Positions 47,279 to 57,559 of a stretch of 64,000 nucleotides of DNA are shown here, piece by piece. The translations under genes were made by a program, and so were the position numbers. Origin of the DNA: Cryobacterium sp. PH31-O1 (lineage in GTDB: Bacteria; Actinomycetota; Actinomycetes; Actinomycetales; Microbacteriaceae). Location of the stretch: the NCBI RefSeq assembly GCF_030063455.1, contig NZ_JASITB010000001.1, positions 124,001-188,000 on the forward strand, written 5' to 3'. Below the pieces are notes generated by a model, which saw only the letters and a program-made list of their open reading frames with translations, had not been told where the DNA came from and searched no databases. How positions within the stretch are numbered: the first letter of the stretch is position 1; each line of letters begins with the position of its first letter.

Positions 47279-48016
47279 GTGAAGGCATCACCACTCGAGC
47301 AGAAGGAACTTCTGCGGCTTCAGGCCCTGGACATCAAGGTTCTTCAGCTCAGCCACCAGTCAAAGTCACTTGTGCAACACAGCGAGCTCGCAGCGCTCAA
47401 TCATGAGGCTGAAGCCAGCCGCATGAAACTGCTCGGTCGATCGGGCGAACTCGACGACGTGCGCACCGAACTAGGACGCATTGAGAGCGACGTTGAGGTC
47501 GTGGAGAAGCGCATCGCACGCGACACCGACCGCCTGCAGCACACCTCATCAATCAAGGACATCCAGGCCCTGGACTCAGAAATCGCCTCGCTCAAGAAGC
47601 GTCTCTTCGACCTGGAAGAGATCGAAATCGCCGTCCTGGAGCGTCAGGAAGAGCACGAGGCCGCCGTTGCCGTGGTGCAGCAGGAACGCGACGCCATCGC
47701 GGAGCGCGTGAGCGCTACCGAGTCAGCGCGCGATGAGGTGCTCGTTGACCTCACCCGCCAACTCGGTGAACTGACCAGGGACCGTGCCACGGTGGCCGCC
47801 ATCATCCCCGATGACCTCGCGGCACTGTACGAGCGCCTCCGGATCACCGGTCACGGCAACGCGGCGGCGCTGCTTCGGGCCCGAACCTGCAGCGGATGCA
47901 CGATGACACTGACTGGAAGCGACCTCGCCGATGCCCGCCAGGCGCCGGCCGATGAGGTCATCTTCTGCCCCGACTGTGGCGCCGTGCTGGTGCGCACCGA
48001 CGAGTCCGGAATCTGA
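47279..48016 (+). CDS. Coiled-coil zinc-ribbon protein
   Basis: 245 residues from GTG 47279. Residues about 10-175 are a long antiparallel coiled coil rich in Glu/Arg/Leu, and the C-terminus holds a four-cysteine zinc ribbon (CSGCTMTL and FCPDCGAVL). This matches the actinobacterial 'C4-type zinc ribbon' family next to the Nif3-like gene; a nucleic-acid or chaperone role has been proposed for relatives. rnpB starts 45 bases after its stop. Confidence 0.9.
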   Translation: MKASPLEQKELLRLQALDIKVLQLSHQSKSLVQHSELAALNHEAEASRMKLLGRSGELDDVRTELGRIESDVEVVEKRIARDTDRLQHTSSIKDIQALDSEIASLKKRLFDLEEIEIAVLERQEEHEAAVAVVQQERDAIAERVSATESARDEVLVDLTRQLGELTRDRATVAAIIPDDLAALYERLRITGHGNAAALLRARTCSGCTMTLTGSDLADARQAPADEVIFCPDCGAVLVRTDESGI

Positions 48017-48022
48017 CCAGGG

Positions 48023-48052
48023 TTCAACGCCCCGCCGCACGCCCTGTAGGCT
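48023..48052 (+). promoter_or_regulatory. Likely promoter of rnpB
   Basis: TTCAAC (48023-48028) and TAGGCT (48047-48052) with an 18-base spacer lie just upstream of the 5' end of the RNase P RNA. Confidence 0.5.
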
Positions 48053-48060
48053 TGATCTTC

Positions 48061-48459
48061 GGAATGGGTCGGCAAGACGGTCGCGTCAGTCGTGTGGTCT
48101 TCGGATCATACGACTGCCGAGGAACGTCCGGGCTCCACAGAGCAGGATGGTGGGTAACACCCACCCGGGGTAACCCGCGAGACAGTGCCACAGAAAGTAG
48201 ACCGCCACCAGCGCCCGGCCTTCGGGTTGAGCCTGGTGGTAAGGGTGAAACGGTGGTGTAAGAGACCACCAGAGGCCAGGGTGACCTGGTCGGCTCGGTA
48301 AACCTCGTCCGGAGCAAGGTCAGACAGAAAGCGTTGAGGCTGCTCGCCGAGCTTTCGGGTAGGCCGCTAGAGGGCTGCGGTAACGTAGTCACGAGATAGA
48401 TGGCCGTCGACGGTGTGTAAACACCCGAACAGAACCCGGCGTACTAGCCGGCCCATTCC
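48061..48459 (+). ncRNA. rnpB: RNase P RNA (bacterial class A)
   Basis: The 5' GGAATGGGTCGGC pairs with the 3' GCCGGCCCATTCC to close helix P1, giving about 399 nt. Core signatures are present: GAGGAACGTCCGGGCTCC (P4 5' side), ACAGTGCCACAGAAAGTAGACC, GGTAAGGGTGAAACGGTGG, the substrate-contact GGTAAACC, and ACAGAACCCGGCGTA at the 3' side. It cleaves tRNA precursors with RnpA. Confidence 0.97.
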
Positions 48460-48523
48460 ACCCCTCATGCTCGGCAGGTCATGGTGTTACACCGGACACT
48501 CGCGGGGCGTTCCCCGCACGCCG

Positions 48524-49282
48524 CTAGCTGGAAAACCTTGCAGCCAACGCTGCCGCGCCAAGGATTCCGGCGTTATTGCGGTGCACAGCGGGAATGATGC
48601 GCGTCTTCAGGTTGAGCAGGGGTAGAAAGCTTTCGTGGTGTTTGGAGACCCCGCCGCCGACGATGAACAGGTCGGGGGAGAAGAGCAGCTCCAGAGTCGA
48701 GTAATACTTCTGCAGCCGGGCAGCCCACTTGTCCCAGCTGAGATTCTCACGTTCCTTCGCCGAGTAGGCCGCGCGGGTCTCGTAGTCGTGGCCGTCGATC
48801 TGCAGGTGGCCCAGTTCCGTGTTGGGCACGAGCACACCGTCGTTGAGCAGCGCCGAACCGATGCCGGTGCCGAGTGTGGTCAGCAGGACGACGCCGCCGA
48901 CGCCCTGGGCAGCACCGAATTGGGATTCGGCGTAACCGGCAGCATCCGCGTCGTTGACGAAGTGGATCGGAAGTCCGAGTCCCTTTTCGAACAACGCCTC
49001 GGCGGCAAGTCCGATCCACTTCGACGACACGTTCGCTGCCGACATGGTGTGCCCGCTCTTCACGACGGCCGGAAAGCAGACGCCGACTGGCAGGCCGTCG
49101 ACGTCTTTCGAGACGGTGGCGAGCAGGGTGCGGGTGGCCTCGATAATGTCCTGCGGTCGACCGCCCTTCGGCGTGGGCAGCTTTACCCGGTCGGAGAGGA
49201 GAGCGCCGGTCGTGAGGTCGACCACCGCCCCTTTGATTCCGGTACCACCGATGTCGATACCGATTGCCGTCGTTGCAGTCAT
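48524..49282 (-). CDS. ppgK: Polyphosphate glucokinase
   Basis: 252-residue ROK-family kinase. It begins MTATTAIGIDIGGTGIKGAV, with phosphate-binding TLGTGIGSAL and NDADAAGYAE containing the catalytic aspartate region. The ELGHLQIDGHDYE...LSWDKWAARL segment is typical of the polyphosphate-using glucokinases of actinobacteria. It phosphorylates glucose with polyphosphate or ATP. It lies downstream of map on the same strand (51 bases) and converges with rnpB. Confidence 0.93.
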   Translation of the reverse strand: MTATTAIGIDIGGTGIKGAVVDLTTGALLSDRVKLPTPKGGRPQDIIEATRTLLATVSKDVDGLPVGVCFPAVVKSGHTMSAANVSSKWIGLAAEALFEKGLGLPIHFVNDADAAGYAESQFGAAQGVGGVVLLTTLGTGIGSALLNDGVLVPNTELGHLQIDGHDYETRAAYSAKERENLSWDKWAARLQKYYSTLELLFSPDLFIVGGGVSKHHESFLPLLNLKTRIIPAVHRNNAGILGAAALAARFSS

Positions 49283-49333
49283 GTGCCTATTCTCTCTCTG
49301 TGATGCCGAAGCCGAGCCGTTCGAAGGAGCCCG

Positions 49334-50197
49334 TCAGGGGAGGGTCAGGATCTCGGCGCCGCGCTCGGTCACGACGAGGGTGTGCTCGAACTGTGCGGTG
49401 ATACTGCGGTCGCGGGTGAGCACCGTCCAGTCATCGCTCCAAATATCCCAGTCGCTGGTACCGAGTGTCAGCATCGGCTCGATGGTGAAAACCATTCCGA
49501 CCTCCATGACCGTGTCGTACTGCGGCGCGTCGTAGTGCGGGATGATGAGTCCGGAGTGGAACGCCTCGCCGACGCCGTGGCCGGTGTAGTCGCGGATGAC
49601 GCCGTAATTAAAGCGTTTGGCGTAGGACTCTATGGTGCGTCCGATCACGTTGACCTGGCGCCCGGGGGCGACGGCCTTGATGCCCCGGGCGAGGGCCTCC
49701 TTGGTTCGATCGACCAGCAAGGTCACCTCCGCGCTGGCTTCGCCGACGATGAACGTGACGTTGGTGTCGCCGTGCACACCGTTTTTGAAGGCGGTGATGT
49801 CGATGTTGACGATGTCGCCGTTCTCAAGCACCGTGGTGTCGGGGATTCCGTGACAGATGACCTCGTTCACCGAACTGCACAGCGATTTGGGGTAGCCGCG
49901 GTACCCCAGGGTCGAGGGGTAGGCGTCGTTGGCCACCAAAAAGTCGTGACCGACCTGGTCGAGTTCTTCGGTCGTGACGCCGGGAACAATGGCCCGGCCG
50001 ACGGCGGCAATGGCTCCGGCAGCGATGCGGCCGGACTCACGAATGAGCGCGATCTTCTCGGCCGAATAGACGTCAGAGCCGGTGAAAGGGCTCGGCGCCT
50101 TCTTGCCCACGTACTCGGGACGAACGATGTGGGAGGGAACGGAACGGGTCGATGACACCGTTCCCGGGATGAGGTGACCGATTGAATCCTTAGGCAT
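49334..50197 (-). CDS. map: Methionine aminopeptidase, type I
   Basis: The ATG at 50197 gives 287 residues; upstream residues in the open frame are not conserved. A short N-terminal extension with PxxVR ([16 protein letters not shown]) is typical of actinobacterial MapB-like enzymes. The metal site is provided by [34 protein letters not shown] and [10 protein letters not shown]. It removes initiator methionine. It is divergent from a small gene, with starts only 12 bases apart. Confidence 0.95.
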   Translation of the reverse strand: MPKDSIGHLIPGTVSSTRSVPSHIVRPEYVGKKAPSPFTGSDVYSAEKIALIRESGRIAAGAIAAVGRAIVPGVTTEELDQVGHDFLVANDAYPSTLGYRGYPKSLCSSVNEVICHGIPDTTVLENGDIVNIDITAFKNGVHGDTNVTFIVGEASAEVTLLVDRTKEALARGIKAVAPGRQVNVIGRTIESYAKRFNYGVIRDYTGHGVGEAFHSGLIIPHYDAPQYDTVMEVGMVFTIEPMLTLGTSDWDIWSDDWTVLTRDRSITAQFEHTLVVTERGAEILTLP

Positions 50198-50209
50198 AGG
50201 ATCAAGCTT

Positions 50210-50398
50210 ATGGCCGAGGACAAAGAACACGCATTCTGGTACAACATGCGCACCGGTGAAGTGGAGCACGGCTTACAGTCGGCATCACTGGATCGGGTGG
50301 GGCCGTTCGCCACGCGCGATGAGGCAGCCCATGCCTTGGAGAAGCTGCGCGCGAACAGCGCCAAATGGGCTGAAGACGACGCCCGCGATGCCCGCTGA
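50210..50398 (+). CDS. Small conserved actinobacterial protein, SPOR-like name in relatives
   Basis: 62 residues beginning [21 protein letters not shown], followed by [17 protein letters not shown]. Short proteins with this FWYN..TGEVE...GPFATR.EA pattern are often found beside map or panB in actinobacteria and sometimes carry a SPOR-domain label. It is charged and cytoplasmic. The 12-base gap to map leaves little room for two promoters, so they probably share a bidirectional region. Confidence 0.75.
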   Translation: MAEDKEHAFWYNMRTGEVEHGLQSASLDRVGPFATRDEAAHALEKLRANSAKWAEDDARDAR

Positions 50399-50419
50399 GC
50401 CGAGCGCAATCTGCGGGTT

Positions 50420-51304
50420 CTACTCGTAGCTGTGCTCGGTAGCCGGGTACGCGCCCGAGGCGACGTCCGCGGTGAAACGCTGCACAGCATCCGTCAGCAC
50501 CGCCCGCACATCGGCATATTGGCGCACGAACTTGGGCACCCGGCCACTGGTCATGCCCGCAAAATCGGTCCACACGAGCAACTGGCCGTCAACGGAAGGA
50601 CCGGCCCCGACACCGATGGTGGGGATCGACAGCCGTTCCGTCACGCGAGCTGCGACGGACGCCGGCACCATCTCCAGAACGACGGCGAAGGCCCCGGCGT
50701 CTTGCACGGCGAGAGCATCCGCGAGCAGTTCTTCGGCGGCGTCCCCCCGGCCCTGAATAATATGGCCACCCAGGCCGTGTTCGCTTTGGGGGGTGAATCC
50801 CACGTGACCCATCACGGGGATGCCAGCCGAGACGATGCGTCGGATCTGCTTATGGCTGCGCCGACCGCCCTCGAGCTTCACCGCGTGGGCCTGGGCCTCC
50901 TTCATGAACCGCACGGCTGTAGCCAGGGCCTGGTCGGGACCGCTCTCGTACGAGCCGAAGGGCATGTCGGCAACGACGAACGCGCGGATGACCGCACGCG
51001 CAACGGCACGGGTAAGTGGGATGAGTTCGTCGACGGTGACCGGGAGGGTCGTCTCATACCCGAACACGTTGTTGCCGGCAGAGTCGCCGACCAGGAGAAA
51101 GTCGATCCCAGCCTCGTCGAAGATTTGAGCGGTGAGCATGTCATAGCTGGTCAGGCCCGTAATGGGGATGCCCTGCGACTTAGCGTTTTGAAAGTGTCGG
51201 GTCCGCACCCGTTTGGGCCCGGCCTCCGCGCGATAGGGATGCTGCACGGCGACTTCCGAGGGAGATTCCGTCGGCTCGGGCTCGGGTGCTGTCAACTCTG
51301 GCAT
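50420..51304 (-). CDS. panB: Ketopantoate hydroxymethyltransferase
   Basis: 294 residues with the TIM-barrel motifs of PanB: TSYDMLTAQIFDEAGIDFLL, VGDSAGNNVFGY (Mg site), VVADMPFGSY, VKLEGG, GHVGFTPQ, LEMVPASVAARVTE and IGVGAGPSVDGQLL. It makes ketopantoate, the first step of pantothenate synthesis. N-terminal 35 residues are a variable extension. It converges with the small gene and is divergent from glnA2. Confidence 0.95.
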   Translation of the reverse strand: MPELTAPEPEPTESPSEVAVQHPYRAEAGPKRVRTRHFQNAKSQGIPITGLTSYDMLTAQIFDEAGIDFLLVGDSAGNNVFGYETTLPVTVDELIPLTRAVARAVIRAFVVADMPFGSYESGPDQALATAVRFMKEAQAHAVKLEGGRRSHKQIRRIVSAGIPVMGHVGFTPQSEHGLGGHIIQGRGDAAEELLADALAVQDAGAFAVVLEMVPASVAARVTERLSIPTIGVGAGPSVDGQLLVWTDFAGMTSGRVPKFVRQYADVRAVLTDAVQRFTADVASGAYPATEHSYE

Positions 51305-51419
51305 GCGACAAGTGTAGTCAGGCAGGCAATCGTGCCGGGAGCCAGTAGCCTAGACACTAGCTATGTAAGAAAGTGGCTATTTGAAAACGTACCTGTTGGA
51401 GCAATCAGAAAGAACGTGA

Positions 51420-52757
51420 ATGGACAAGCAGCGCGACTTCGTTCTTCGGACCATCGAGGAACGGGGAATCAAGTTCGTTCGACTCTGGTTCACCGATGTC
51501 GTCGGCACCCTGAAATCCGTTGCCATTGCACCGGCCGAGGTTGAAGGCGCCTTCAACGAAGGCCTCGGTTTTGACGGTTCGGCCATCGAGGGCCTCACAC
51601 GTTCCTTCGAAGCGGATGTGCTGGCCCACCCGGATCCCACCACCTTTCAGATTCTGCCCTGGCGCGGTGAAGTCGATCCGACCGCCCGCATGTTCTGCGA
51701 CATCACGACCCCCGACGGCCAGCCGGCCGTGGCCGACCCGCGCAACGTGCTCAAGCGCACGCTGGCGAAGGCCGCCGATCGTGGCTTCACTTTTTACACC
51801 CACCCCGAGGTGGAGTTCTACCTGCTGAAGTCGTCGAAGTACGGCAAGAACGGACCGATTCCGGTCGATTCGGCCGGCTACTTCGACAACGTTCCCGGCG
51901 GAACCGCCCACGACTTTCGTCGCCGCTCCGTGCGCATGCTCGAAGACCTTGGAATTTCCGTGGAATTCAGTCACCACGAGGCCGGTCCTGGCCAGAATGA
52001 AATCGACCTGCGCTACGCCGACGCGCTGACCACCGCCGACAACATCATGACCTTCCGAACCGTGGTCAAAGAAGTGGCGATCGAACAGGGCGTCTACGCG
52101 ACGTTCATGCCCAAGCCCATGTCCGAGCATCCGGGATCCGGCATGCACACCCACATGTCGCTATTCGAGGGCGACGCAAACGCCTTCTACGAGGCTGGCG
52201 CCAAATACCAGCTCTCCAAGATCGGCCGCCAGTTCATCGCCGGTCTGCTCAAGCACGCCCCGGAGATCACCGCGGTTACCAACCAGTTCGTCAACTCGTA
52301 CAAGAGGCTGTGGGGCGGCGACGAGGCCCCGAGCTTCGTCTGCTGGGGTCACAACAACCGGTCGGCGCTGGTGCGCGTTCCGCTTTACAAGCCCAACAAG
52401 GGCCAGAGCGCCCGGGTGGAGTACCGCGCCATTGATTCGGCGGCCAACCCCTACCTCGCGTACTCGCTCATGCTTGCCGCCGGCCTGAAGGGCATCGACG
52501 AGGGCTACGAGCTGCCGCCAGAGGCTGAAGACAACGTGTGGAGCCTCAGCGATACCGAACGTCGTGCGCTCGGCTACACGCAGCTGCCGGCCAGCCTCGA
52601 CCATGCCATCCAGTTCATGGAGGAGTCGGAGCTCGTCGCCGAAACCCTTGGCGAACAGGTCTTCAACTACGTTCTGCTGAACAAGCGGCAGGAGTGGCGC
52701 GATTATCGGTCGCAGGTTACCCCGTTCGAACTGCAGAAAAACCTGGAGATGCTCTAA
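51420..52757 (+). CDS. glnA2: Glutamine synthetase-like protein, GlnA2 type
   Basis: 445 residues starting MDKQRDFVLRTIEERGIKFV. Active-site segments are present: YTHPEVEFYLLKS, EFSHHEAGPGQNEIDLRYADA, GSGMHTHMSLF and NRSALVRVPLYK. At the position of the adenylylated tyrosine of GlnA1 the sequence reads AEDNVWSLSD, without a tyrosine, so control by GlnE is not expected. The order glnA2-glnE-glnA1 matches M. tuberculosis. GlnA2-type enzymes have lower or different activity than GlnA1. A 115-base divergent region separates it from panB. Confidence 0.93.
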   Translation: MDKQRDFVLRTIEERGIKFVRLWFTDVVGTLKSVAIAPAEVEGAFNEGLGFDGSAIEGLTRSFEADVLAHPDPTTFQILPWRGEVDPTARMFCDITTPDGQPAVADPRNVLKRTLAKAADRGFTFYTHPEVEFYLLKSSKYGKNGPIPVDSAGYFDNVPGGTAHDFRRRSVRMLEDLGISVEFSHHEAGPGQNEIDLRYADALTTADNIMTFRTVVKEVAIEQGVYATFMPKPMSEHPGSGMHTHMSLFEGDANAFYEAGAKYQLSKIGRQFIAGLLKHAPEITAVTNQFVNSYKRLWGGDEAPSFVCWGHNNRSALVRVPLYKPNKGQSARVEYRAIDSAANPYLAYSLMLAAGLKGIDEGYELPPEAEDNVWSLSDTERRALGYTQLPASLDHAIQFMEESELVAETLGEQVFNYVLLNKRQEWRDYRSQVTPFELQKNLEML

Positions 52758-52795
52758 CTCCGCACCGGGGTCGACGATCGAAGGAAACACCCGCG

Positions 52796-55700
52796 ATGGA
52801 GCGTTTGAAATTGACCCTGACCGAACTCGTTCGGGTCGGATTCGTTGACCTCGCCGAGGTGCGTGCGCGCCTCGAGGAGGTCGCCCAGCTCGGTGCGGAC
52901 AGCCCGCACAGCGGCTCGGGTGCGACCGGCCGGTCGACCGATACCCGGACGCTGTTGCCACTGCTCGCGGCAACAGCCAGCCCGGATGCCGCGCTCGTGG
53001 CCCTCGTCGCTCTGTTGCGACAAGGGTCAGCTGAACTGTTCGCACTCCTCCGAACGTGCGCGACGGCCGGGCGACTCCTGAAAGTTCTCGGGGCGTCGAG
53101 CGGATTCACCGAATTCTTCCTCCGACACCCCGAGGAATTACCGGTGCTGGCGACGCCGCTGGTCGAACTCCCGAACGTCGACGATCTGGTGCACGACCTG
53201 CTCGACGCTGTCGGTGCCGTCGACGGCTACTCGCGCCTCATCGACGATGAGGCCTGGGTCGCCCTACGAGTTCGCTACCGTCGACGGCTGGCGCAGCTCG
53301 CCGCCTTTGACCTCGAACAAGTCGACCCGGTGGCCGGGCTTGACGGCGTAGCCCGCACCCTGTCGGATCTCGCCACCGCGGCGCTGGAAACCGCCCTCAC
53401 AGTCGCCCGCACCATGTCGAGCGGAGACACGGCCGGGCGCGGCGTCTTTTTGACCGACCAGGTGCGCGCCACGCGCTTGGCCATCATCGGCATGGGCAAG
53501 GCTGGTGCGAGCGAGCTCAACTATGTCAGCGACGTCGACGTCATCTTCGTCGCGGACGGTGACGAAACGGCCGGTCTGGAAAGCTCACGTGCCGTTGAAA
53601 TCGCCACTCGACTCGCGGTGCTGATCATGAGGGGTCTGGGCGAATCCGGGATTGAACCGGAACTGTGGGAGGTCGACCCCAACCTGCGCCCGGAGGGCAA
53701 AAGCGGCGCTCTCGTGCGATCGATTGAATCGCACCTGGCCTACTACGACCGCTGGGCCAAGAGTTGGGAGTTCCAGGCTCTGCTCAAGGCCCGCACGCTG
53801 GCCGGAGACCGGGAGCTCGGCGCTCGCTACATCGACGCCGTCACGCCCAAGGTCTGGAGCAGCGCCAGCCGGGAGAATTTCGTTGAATCCGTTCAGCGGA
53901 TGCGGGAACGAGTCACCGACAACATTCCCGACGATGAGGTCGACGTGCAGCTCAAGCTAGGCCCCGGTGGGCTGCGCGACATCGAGTTCACGGTACAACT
54001 GCTCCAGCTGGTGCACGGCCAGACCGATGCCGACGTTCGCCAGGCTGGCACACTCCCGGCGCTGGCCGCGCTGGCCACGGCGGGGTACGTCGGCCGTGCG
54101 GAAGCCACCGAATTCGCCCACGACTATCGCATGCTGCGCCTGATGGAACATCGGCTGCAGTTGCAGAAATTGCGCCGAACCCACCTGGTGCCCCGTGACG
54201 AAGCCCAGCTGCGGGTGCTGGCCCGGTCCACCGGCCTGGCCACGAGCGCTGCCGGGCTGACCATCCGCTGGTCTGAGACAAAACAACGCGTTCGTGGCCT
54301 GCACGAACGGCTGTTCTACCGCCCCTTGCTGTCGGCCGTGGCCTCGCTGCCGGCGGAAGGCCTGAACCTGACGAGCGCGCAGGCCGAAGCGCGCCTAGCG
54401 GCGATCGGCTTTCTCAATACCAAGGGCGCGCTCGCGCACATCGCGGCCCTTTCCGGCGGGGTGTCCAGGCGTGCGGCCATCCAGCGGCACCTGCTTCCCG
54501 TCTTATTGCAGTGGCTGTCGCAGGGAGCCGACCCGGACTACGGTTTTCTGGTTTTTCGGCGACTGAGCGACAACCTCGGCTCGACCTACTGGTTTCTGCG
54601 CATGCTGCGGGACTCCTCAGGCGCCGCCGAGCGCCTCACCCGCGTGGTGTCGGGAAGCCGGTACATCGGCGAGTTGCTGGAGAAGATCCCCGAAGCGGTG
54701 GCCTGGCTCGAAGACGAGGCTGATCTTCAGCCGCGACCACTCAAGGCTCTGCAGGACGAAGCCCGGGCCGTGCTGGGACGGCATGAGAGCCCGGATGCCG
54801 CAGCAACGATTCTGCGCGCGGCGCGGCGCCGCGAGATGCTTCGGCTGGCCTTCGCGTCGCTCCTCGGCCAGATCGACCTAGACCAGCTTGGCCAGGGCCT
54901 GACCGATGTCAACGCGACCTATATTCGGGGTGTCATCGCCGCCATCCGCGGGGGAGACCTGACCGTTCATTGGGGTACCGAGGTGGCCGGCGGCGAGGCT
55001 GTTTCCGCACGTTTCGCCGGCGACGGGATTGAATTCGGCGTGATCGGTATGGGCCGGTTCGGGGGAGCCGAGCTCGGTTTTGGCTCCGACGCCGACGTCA
55101 TGTACGTGTTCCGCGCTGGCACCCTCGAGGGCGAAGCGGCCAACGAGCGGGCCCGCTACATCGTACGGGAGCTCACCCGGCTCACCGAAGACGGTCGGTT
55201 GCCGCTCGACCTGGACATCGGGCTGCGGCCGGAGGGCAGCAACGGTCCGGTGGTGCGGTCGCTCGACTCCTACCAGGCGTACTACCGCCGCTGGTCGATG
55301 ACCTGGGAGGCCCAAGCGCTACTCCGCGGACGCGGTGTGGCCGGAGACGCCGCGTTGTTGCGCGATTTCGGAGCGGTCGCCGACGAGGTGCGCTACCCGG
55401 CCGCCATCAGCGAGCAGGCCGTGCGGGAGGTGCGCCGCATCAAAGCTCGGGTAGAAAACGAGCGTCTGCCGCAGGCCGCCGACCCGAACCGGCACCTCAA
55501 GCTGGGGCGCGGCTCGCTCAGCGACGTGGAGTGGCTGGTGCAGTTGCTGCAGCTCCGGCACGCGGCAGCGATTCCAGCGTTGCGAACGACATCCACGCTG
55601 TCAGCATTGGCTGAAGCCGTCAGTGCCGGACTGATACCGGCAGCGGATGCCGCGGTGTTGCGTAGCGCGTGGATCTTCGCGTCCCGCGCCCGCTCGGCCA

Positions 55701-55903
55701 TCACGCTGTGGACGAACCACACCTCGAACGTGCTGCCGACCGATCGCGCGGCCTTGGAGGGAATCGCTCGGGTCATGGAATACCCGCCAGGGTCGGGAAA
55801 CCAGCTCGAAGACGACTACCTCGCCGTGACCCGACGCTCCCGCGCGGTGTTCGAGCGTCTTTTCTATGGTCCCGTGGAACGTCCAGGACCCACCGTCGGC
55901 TGA
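52796..55903 (+). CDS. glnE: Bifunctional glutamine synthetase adenylyltransferase/removase
   Basis: ATG 52796 with AAGGAA upstream gives 1035 residues. Two nucleotidyltransferase domains are visible: IIGMGKAGASELNYVSDVDVIFV in the N-terminal half, and VIGMGRFGGAELGFGSDADVMYVF in the C-terminal half, each followed by a helical GlnD-PII-uridylase-type domain (KLGPGGLRDIEFTVQLLQL and KLGRGSLSDVEWLVQLLQL). It attaches or removes AMP on the tyrosine of GlnA1. The gene end contains a 15-bp tandem repeat. It converges with glnA1. Confidence 0.96.
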   Translation: MERLKLTLTELVRVGFVDLAEVRARLEEVAQLGADSPHSGSGATGRSTDTRTLLPLLAATASPDAALVALVALLRQGSAELFALLRTCATAGRLLKVLGASSGFTEFFLRHPEELPVLATPLVELPNVDDLVHDLLDAVGAVDGYSRLIDDEAWVALRVRYRRRLAQLAAFDLEQVDPVAGLDGVARTLSDLATAALETALTVARTMSSGDTAGRGVFLTDQVRATRLAIIGMGKAGASELNYVSDVDVIFVADGDETAGLESSRAVEIATRLAVLIMRGLGESGIEPELWEVDPNLRPEGKSGALVRSIESHLAYYDRWAKSWEFQALLKARTLAGDRELGARYIDAVTPKVWSSASRENFVESVQRMRERVTDNIPDDEVDVQLKLGPGGLRDIEFTVQLLQLVHGQTDADVRQAGTLPALAALATAGYVGRAEATEFAHDYRMLRLMEHRLQLQKLRRTHLVPRDEAQLRVLARSTGLATSAAGLTIRWSETKQRVRGLHERLFYRPLLSAVASLPAEGLNLTSAQAEARLAAIGFLNTKGALAHIAALSGGVSRRAAIQRHLLPVLLQWLSQGADPDYGFLVFRRLSDNLGSTYWFLRMLRDSSGAAERLTRVVSGSRYIGELLEKIPEAVAWLEDEADLQPRPLKALQDEARAVLGRHESPDAAATILRAARRREMLRLAFASLLGQIDLDQLGQGLTDVNATYIRGVIAAIRGGDLTVHWGTEVAGGEAVSARFAGDGIEFGVIGMGRFGGAELGFGSDADVMYVFRAGTLEGEAANERARYIVRELTRLTEDGRLPLDLDIGLRPEGSNGPVVRSLDSYQAYYRRWSMTWEAQALLRGRGVAGDAALLRDFGAVADEVRYPAAISEQAVREVRRIKARVENERLPQAADPNRHLKLGRGSLSDVEWLVQLLQLRHAAAIPALRTTSTLSALAEAVSAGLIPAADAAVLRSAWIFASRARSAITLWTNHTSNVLPTDRAALEGIARVMEYPPGSGNQLEDDYLAVTRRSRAVFERLFYGPVERPGPTVG

Positions 55904-55937
55904 CCCTCCGTCGGCTGACCCTCCGTCGGCTGACCCG
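55893..55937. repeat. Three 15-bp tandem repeats over the glnE stop
   Basis: CCGTCGGCTGACCCT occurs three times head to tail (55893, 55908, 55923; last base differs). The first copy contains the last codons and TGA of glnE, so each later copy repeats a stop-bearing gene end. Confidence 0.9.
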
Positions 55938-55972
55938 GCCGGCCGGCGCGGCAACCGGCCTGGTCAGCCGCA

Positions 55973-56015
55973 ACAGGAAAGGGACCCGCATCCCAAGATG
56001 AGGTCCCTTTCCTGT
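55973..56015. terminator. Bidirectional terminator between glnE and glnA1
   Basis: ACAGGAAAGGGACC (55973-55986) and its exact complement (56002-56015) form a 14-bp stem with a 15-base loop between the two converging genes. A/T-rich sequence in the stem gives a weak tail on both sides. Confidence 0.85.
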
Positions 56016-56056
56016 GTTGCTACCGCAGTACTTCGTTCAACTGTGGTTGCTGGGGC

Positions 56057-57481
56057 TTAAACGCCGTAGTACAGTTCGAACTCAAACGGGTGCGGACGCT
56101 GGGCAAGCGGCTTGATCTCGTTTTCACGCTTGTACTGGATCCAGGTTTCGATCAGTTCGGGCGTGAAGACGTTGCCTGCGAGCAAAAAGTCGTGGTCAGC
56201 TTCGAGGGCCTGCAGGGCCTCCTCAAGCGAGGCGGGAAGCTGGGGAATGTTTTTGGCTTCTTCGGGGGGAAGCTCGTAGAGGTCCTTGTCGACTGGCTCG
56301 TGCGGCTCGATGCGGTTTTTAATACCGTCGAGACCGGCCATGAGCTGCGCGGCGAAGGCGAGGTACGGGTTGCCGGACGCGTCGGGAGCGCGGAATTCGA
56401 GGCGCTTGGCCTTCGGGTTCGTGCCGGTGATCGGAATTCGAATCGACGCGGAACGGTTTCCGGCCGAGTAGACCAGGTTGACCGGGGCTTCAAAGCCGGG
56501 AACGAGACGGTGGTACGAATTGACCGTGGGGTTCGTGAAAGCCAGTACGGCGGGGGCGTGCTTGAGCAGGCCGCCGATGTACCAGCGCGCCAGGTCAGAC
56601 AGGCCACCGTAGCCGGCCTCATCATAGAACAAAGGCTTACCGTCGGCCCACAGGGACTGGTGCGTGTGCATGCCAGACCCGTTGTCGCCGAATAGCGGCT
56701 TCGGCATAAACGTGGCGGTCTTGTTCCACTCGTGCGCGGTGTTTTTGACGATGTACTTGAACTTGAGCAGGTCGTCTGCGGCCGTCACCATGGTGTCGAA
56801 CTTGTAGTTGATCTCGCCCTGACCGCCGGTGCCCACTTCGTGGTGGCTGCGTTCAAGGATGAGGCCCGATTCGATCAACTTGAGGCAGATGTCATCGCGC
56901 ATGTCAATGTGCTGGTCGACCGGGCTGACTGGAAAGTAGCCACCCTTGAAGGGTGTCTTGTTGGCGAGGTTTCCGCCGTCTTCCTTGCGGCCTGAGTTCC
57001 AGGCACCCTCGCTGGAGTCGACCTTGTAGTAGCTGGTGTGCTGGTTCACTTCGTAGCGCACGTCGTCGAAGATGTAGAACTCCGCTTCGGAGCCGAAGAA
57101 GGCGGTGTCGCCGATGCCGGTGGAGGCGAGGTACTTCTCGGCCTTCTTTGCTACCTGGCGCGGGTCCTTCGAGTAAATCTCACCATTACGGGGGTTGTAG
57201 ATGTCGAAGAGCATAATGAGCGTCTTCTCGGCGCGGAACGGGTCGAGGTACGCAGTCGATACGTCGGGAATGAGCTGCATGTCTGATTCGTGGATCGACG
57301 CGAAACCGCGGATCGAGGAGCCATCAAACATTTGACCAACGGTGAAGAACTCTTCATCGACGGTGGAGGCCGGAATGTTGAAGTGCTGCTGCACACCGGG
57401 GAGATCGGTGAAACGGATGTCAAGAAACTTGACGTCATTGTCATTAATGAATTTAAGCACTTCGGACGAATCGCGGAACAT
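56057..57481 (-). CDS. glnA: Glutamine synthetase type I
   Basis: 474 residues, the standard GSI-beta length. Landmarks: [66 protein letters not shown]. The adenylylation tyrosine is Y402 in [10 protein letters not shown], the site acted on by GlnE. The enzyme forms glutamine from glutamate and ammonia and is the main nitrogen-assimilation enzyme. A GlnR-type operator lies 79 bases upstream of its start, so transcription should rise in nitrogen limitation. Confidence 0.97.
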   Translation of the reverse strand: MFRDSSEVLKFINDNDVKFLDIRFTDLPGVQQHFNIPASTVDEEFFTVGQMFDGSSIRGFASIHESDMQLIPDVSTAYLDPFRAEKTLIMLFDIYNPRNGEIYSKDPRQVAKKAEKYLASTGIGDTAFFGSEAEFYIFDDVRYEVNQHTSYYKVDSSEGAWNSGRKEDGGNLANKTPFKGGYFPVSPVDQHIDMRDDICLKLIESGLILERSHHEVGTGGQGEINYKFDTMVTAADDLLKFKYIVKNTAHEWNKTATFMPKPLFGDNGSGMHTHQSLWADGKPLFYDEAGYGGLSDLARWYIGGLLKHAPAVLAFTNPTVNSYHRLVPGFEAPVNLVYSAGNRSASIRIPITGTNPKAKRLEFRAPDASGNPYLAFAAQLMAGLDGIKNRIEPHEPVDKDLYELPPEEAKNIPQLPASLEEALQALEADHDFLLAGNVFTPELIETWIQYKRENEIKPLAQRPHPFEFELYYGV

Positions 57482-57559
57482 GCGGATTAACTCCAGACGA
57501 CGGGGGTATGGAAACGACCGAATCGGTTACATCGGTTTCATTGAGATTAGTAGCGCTGC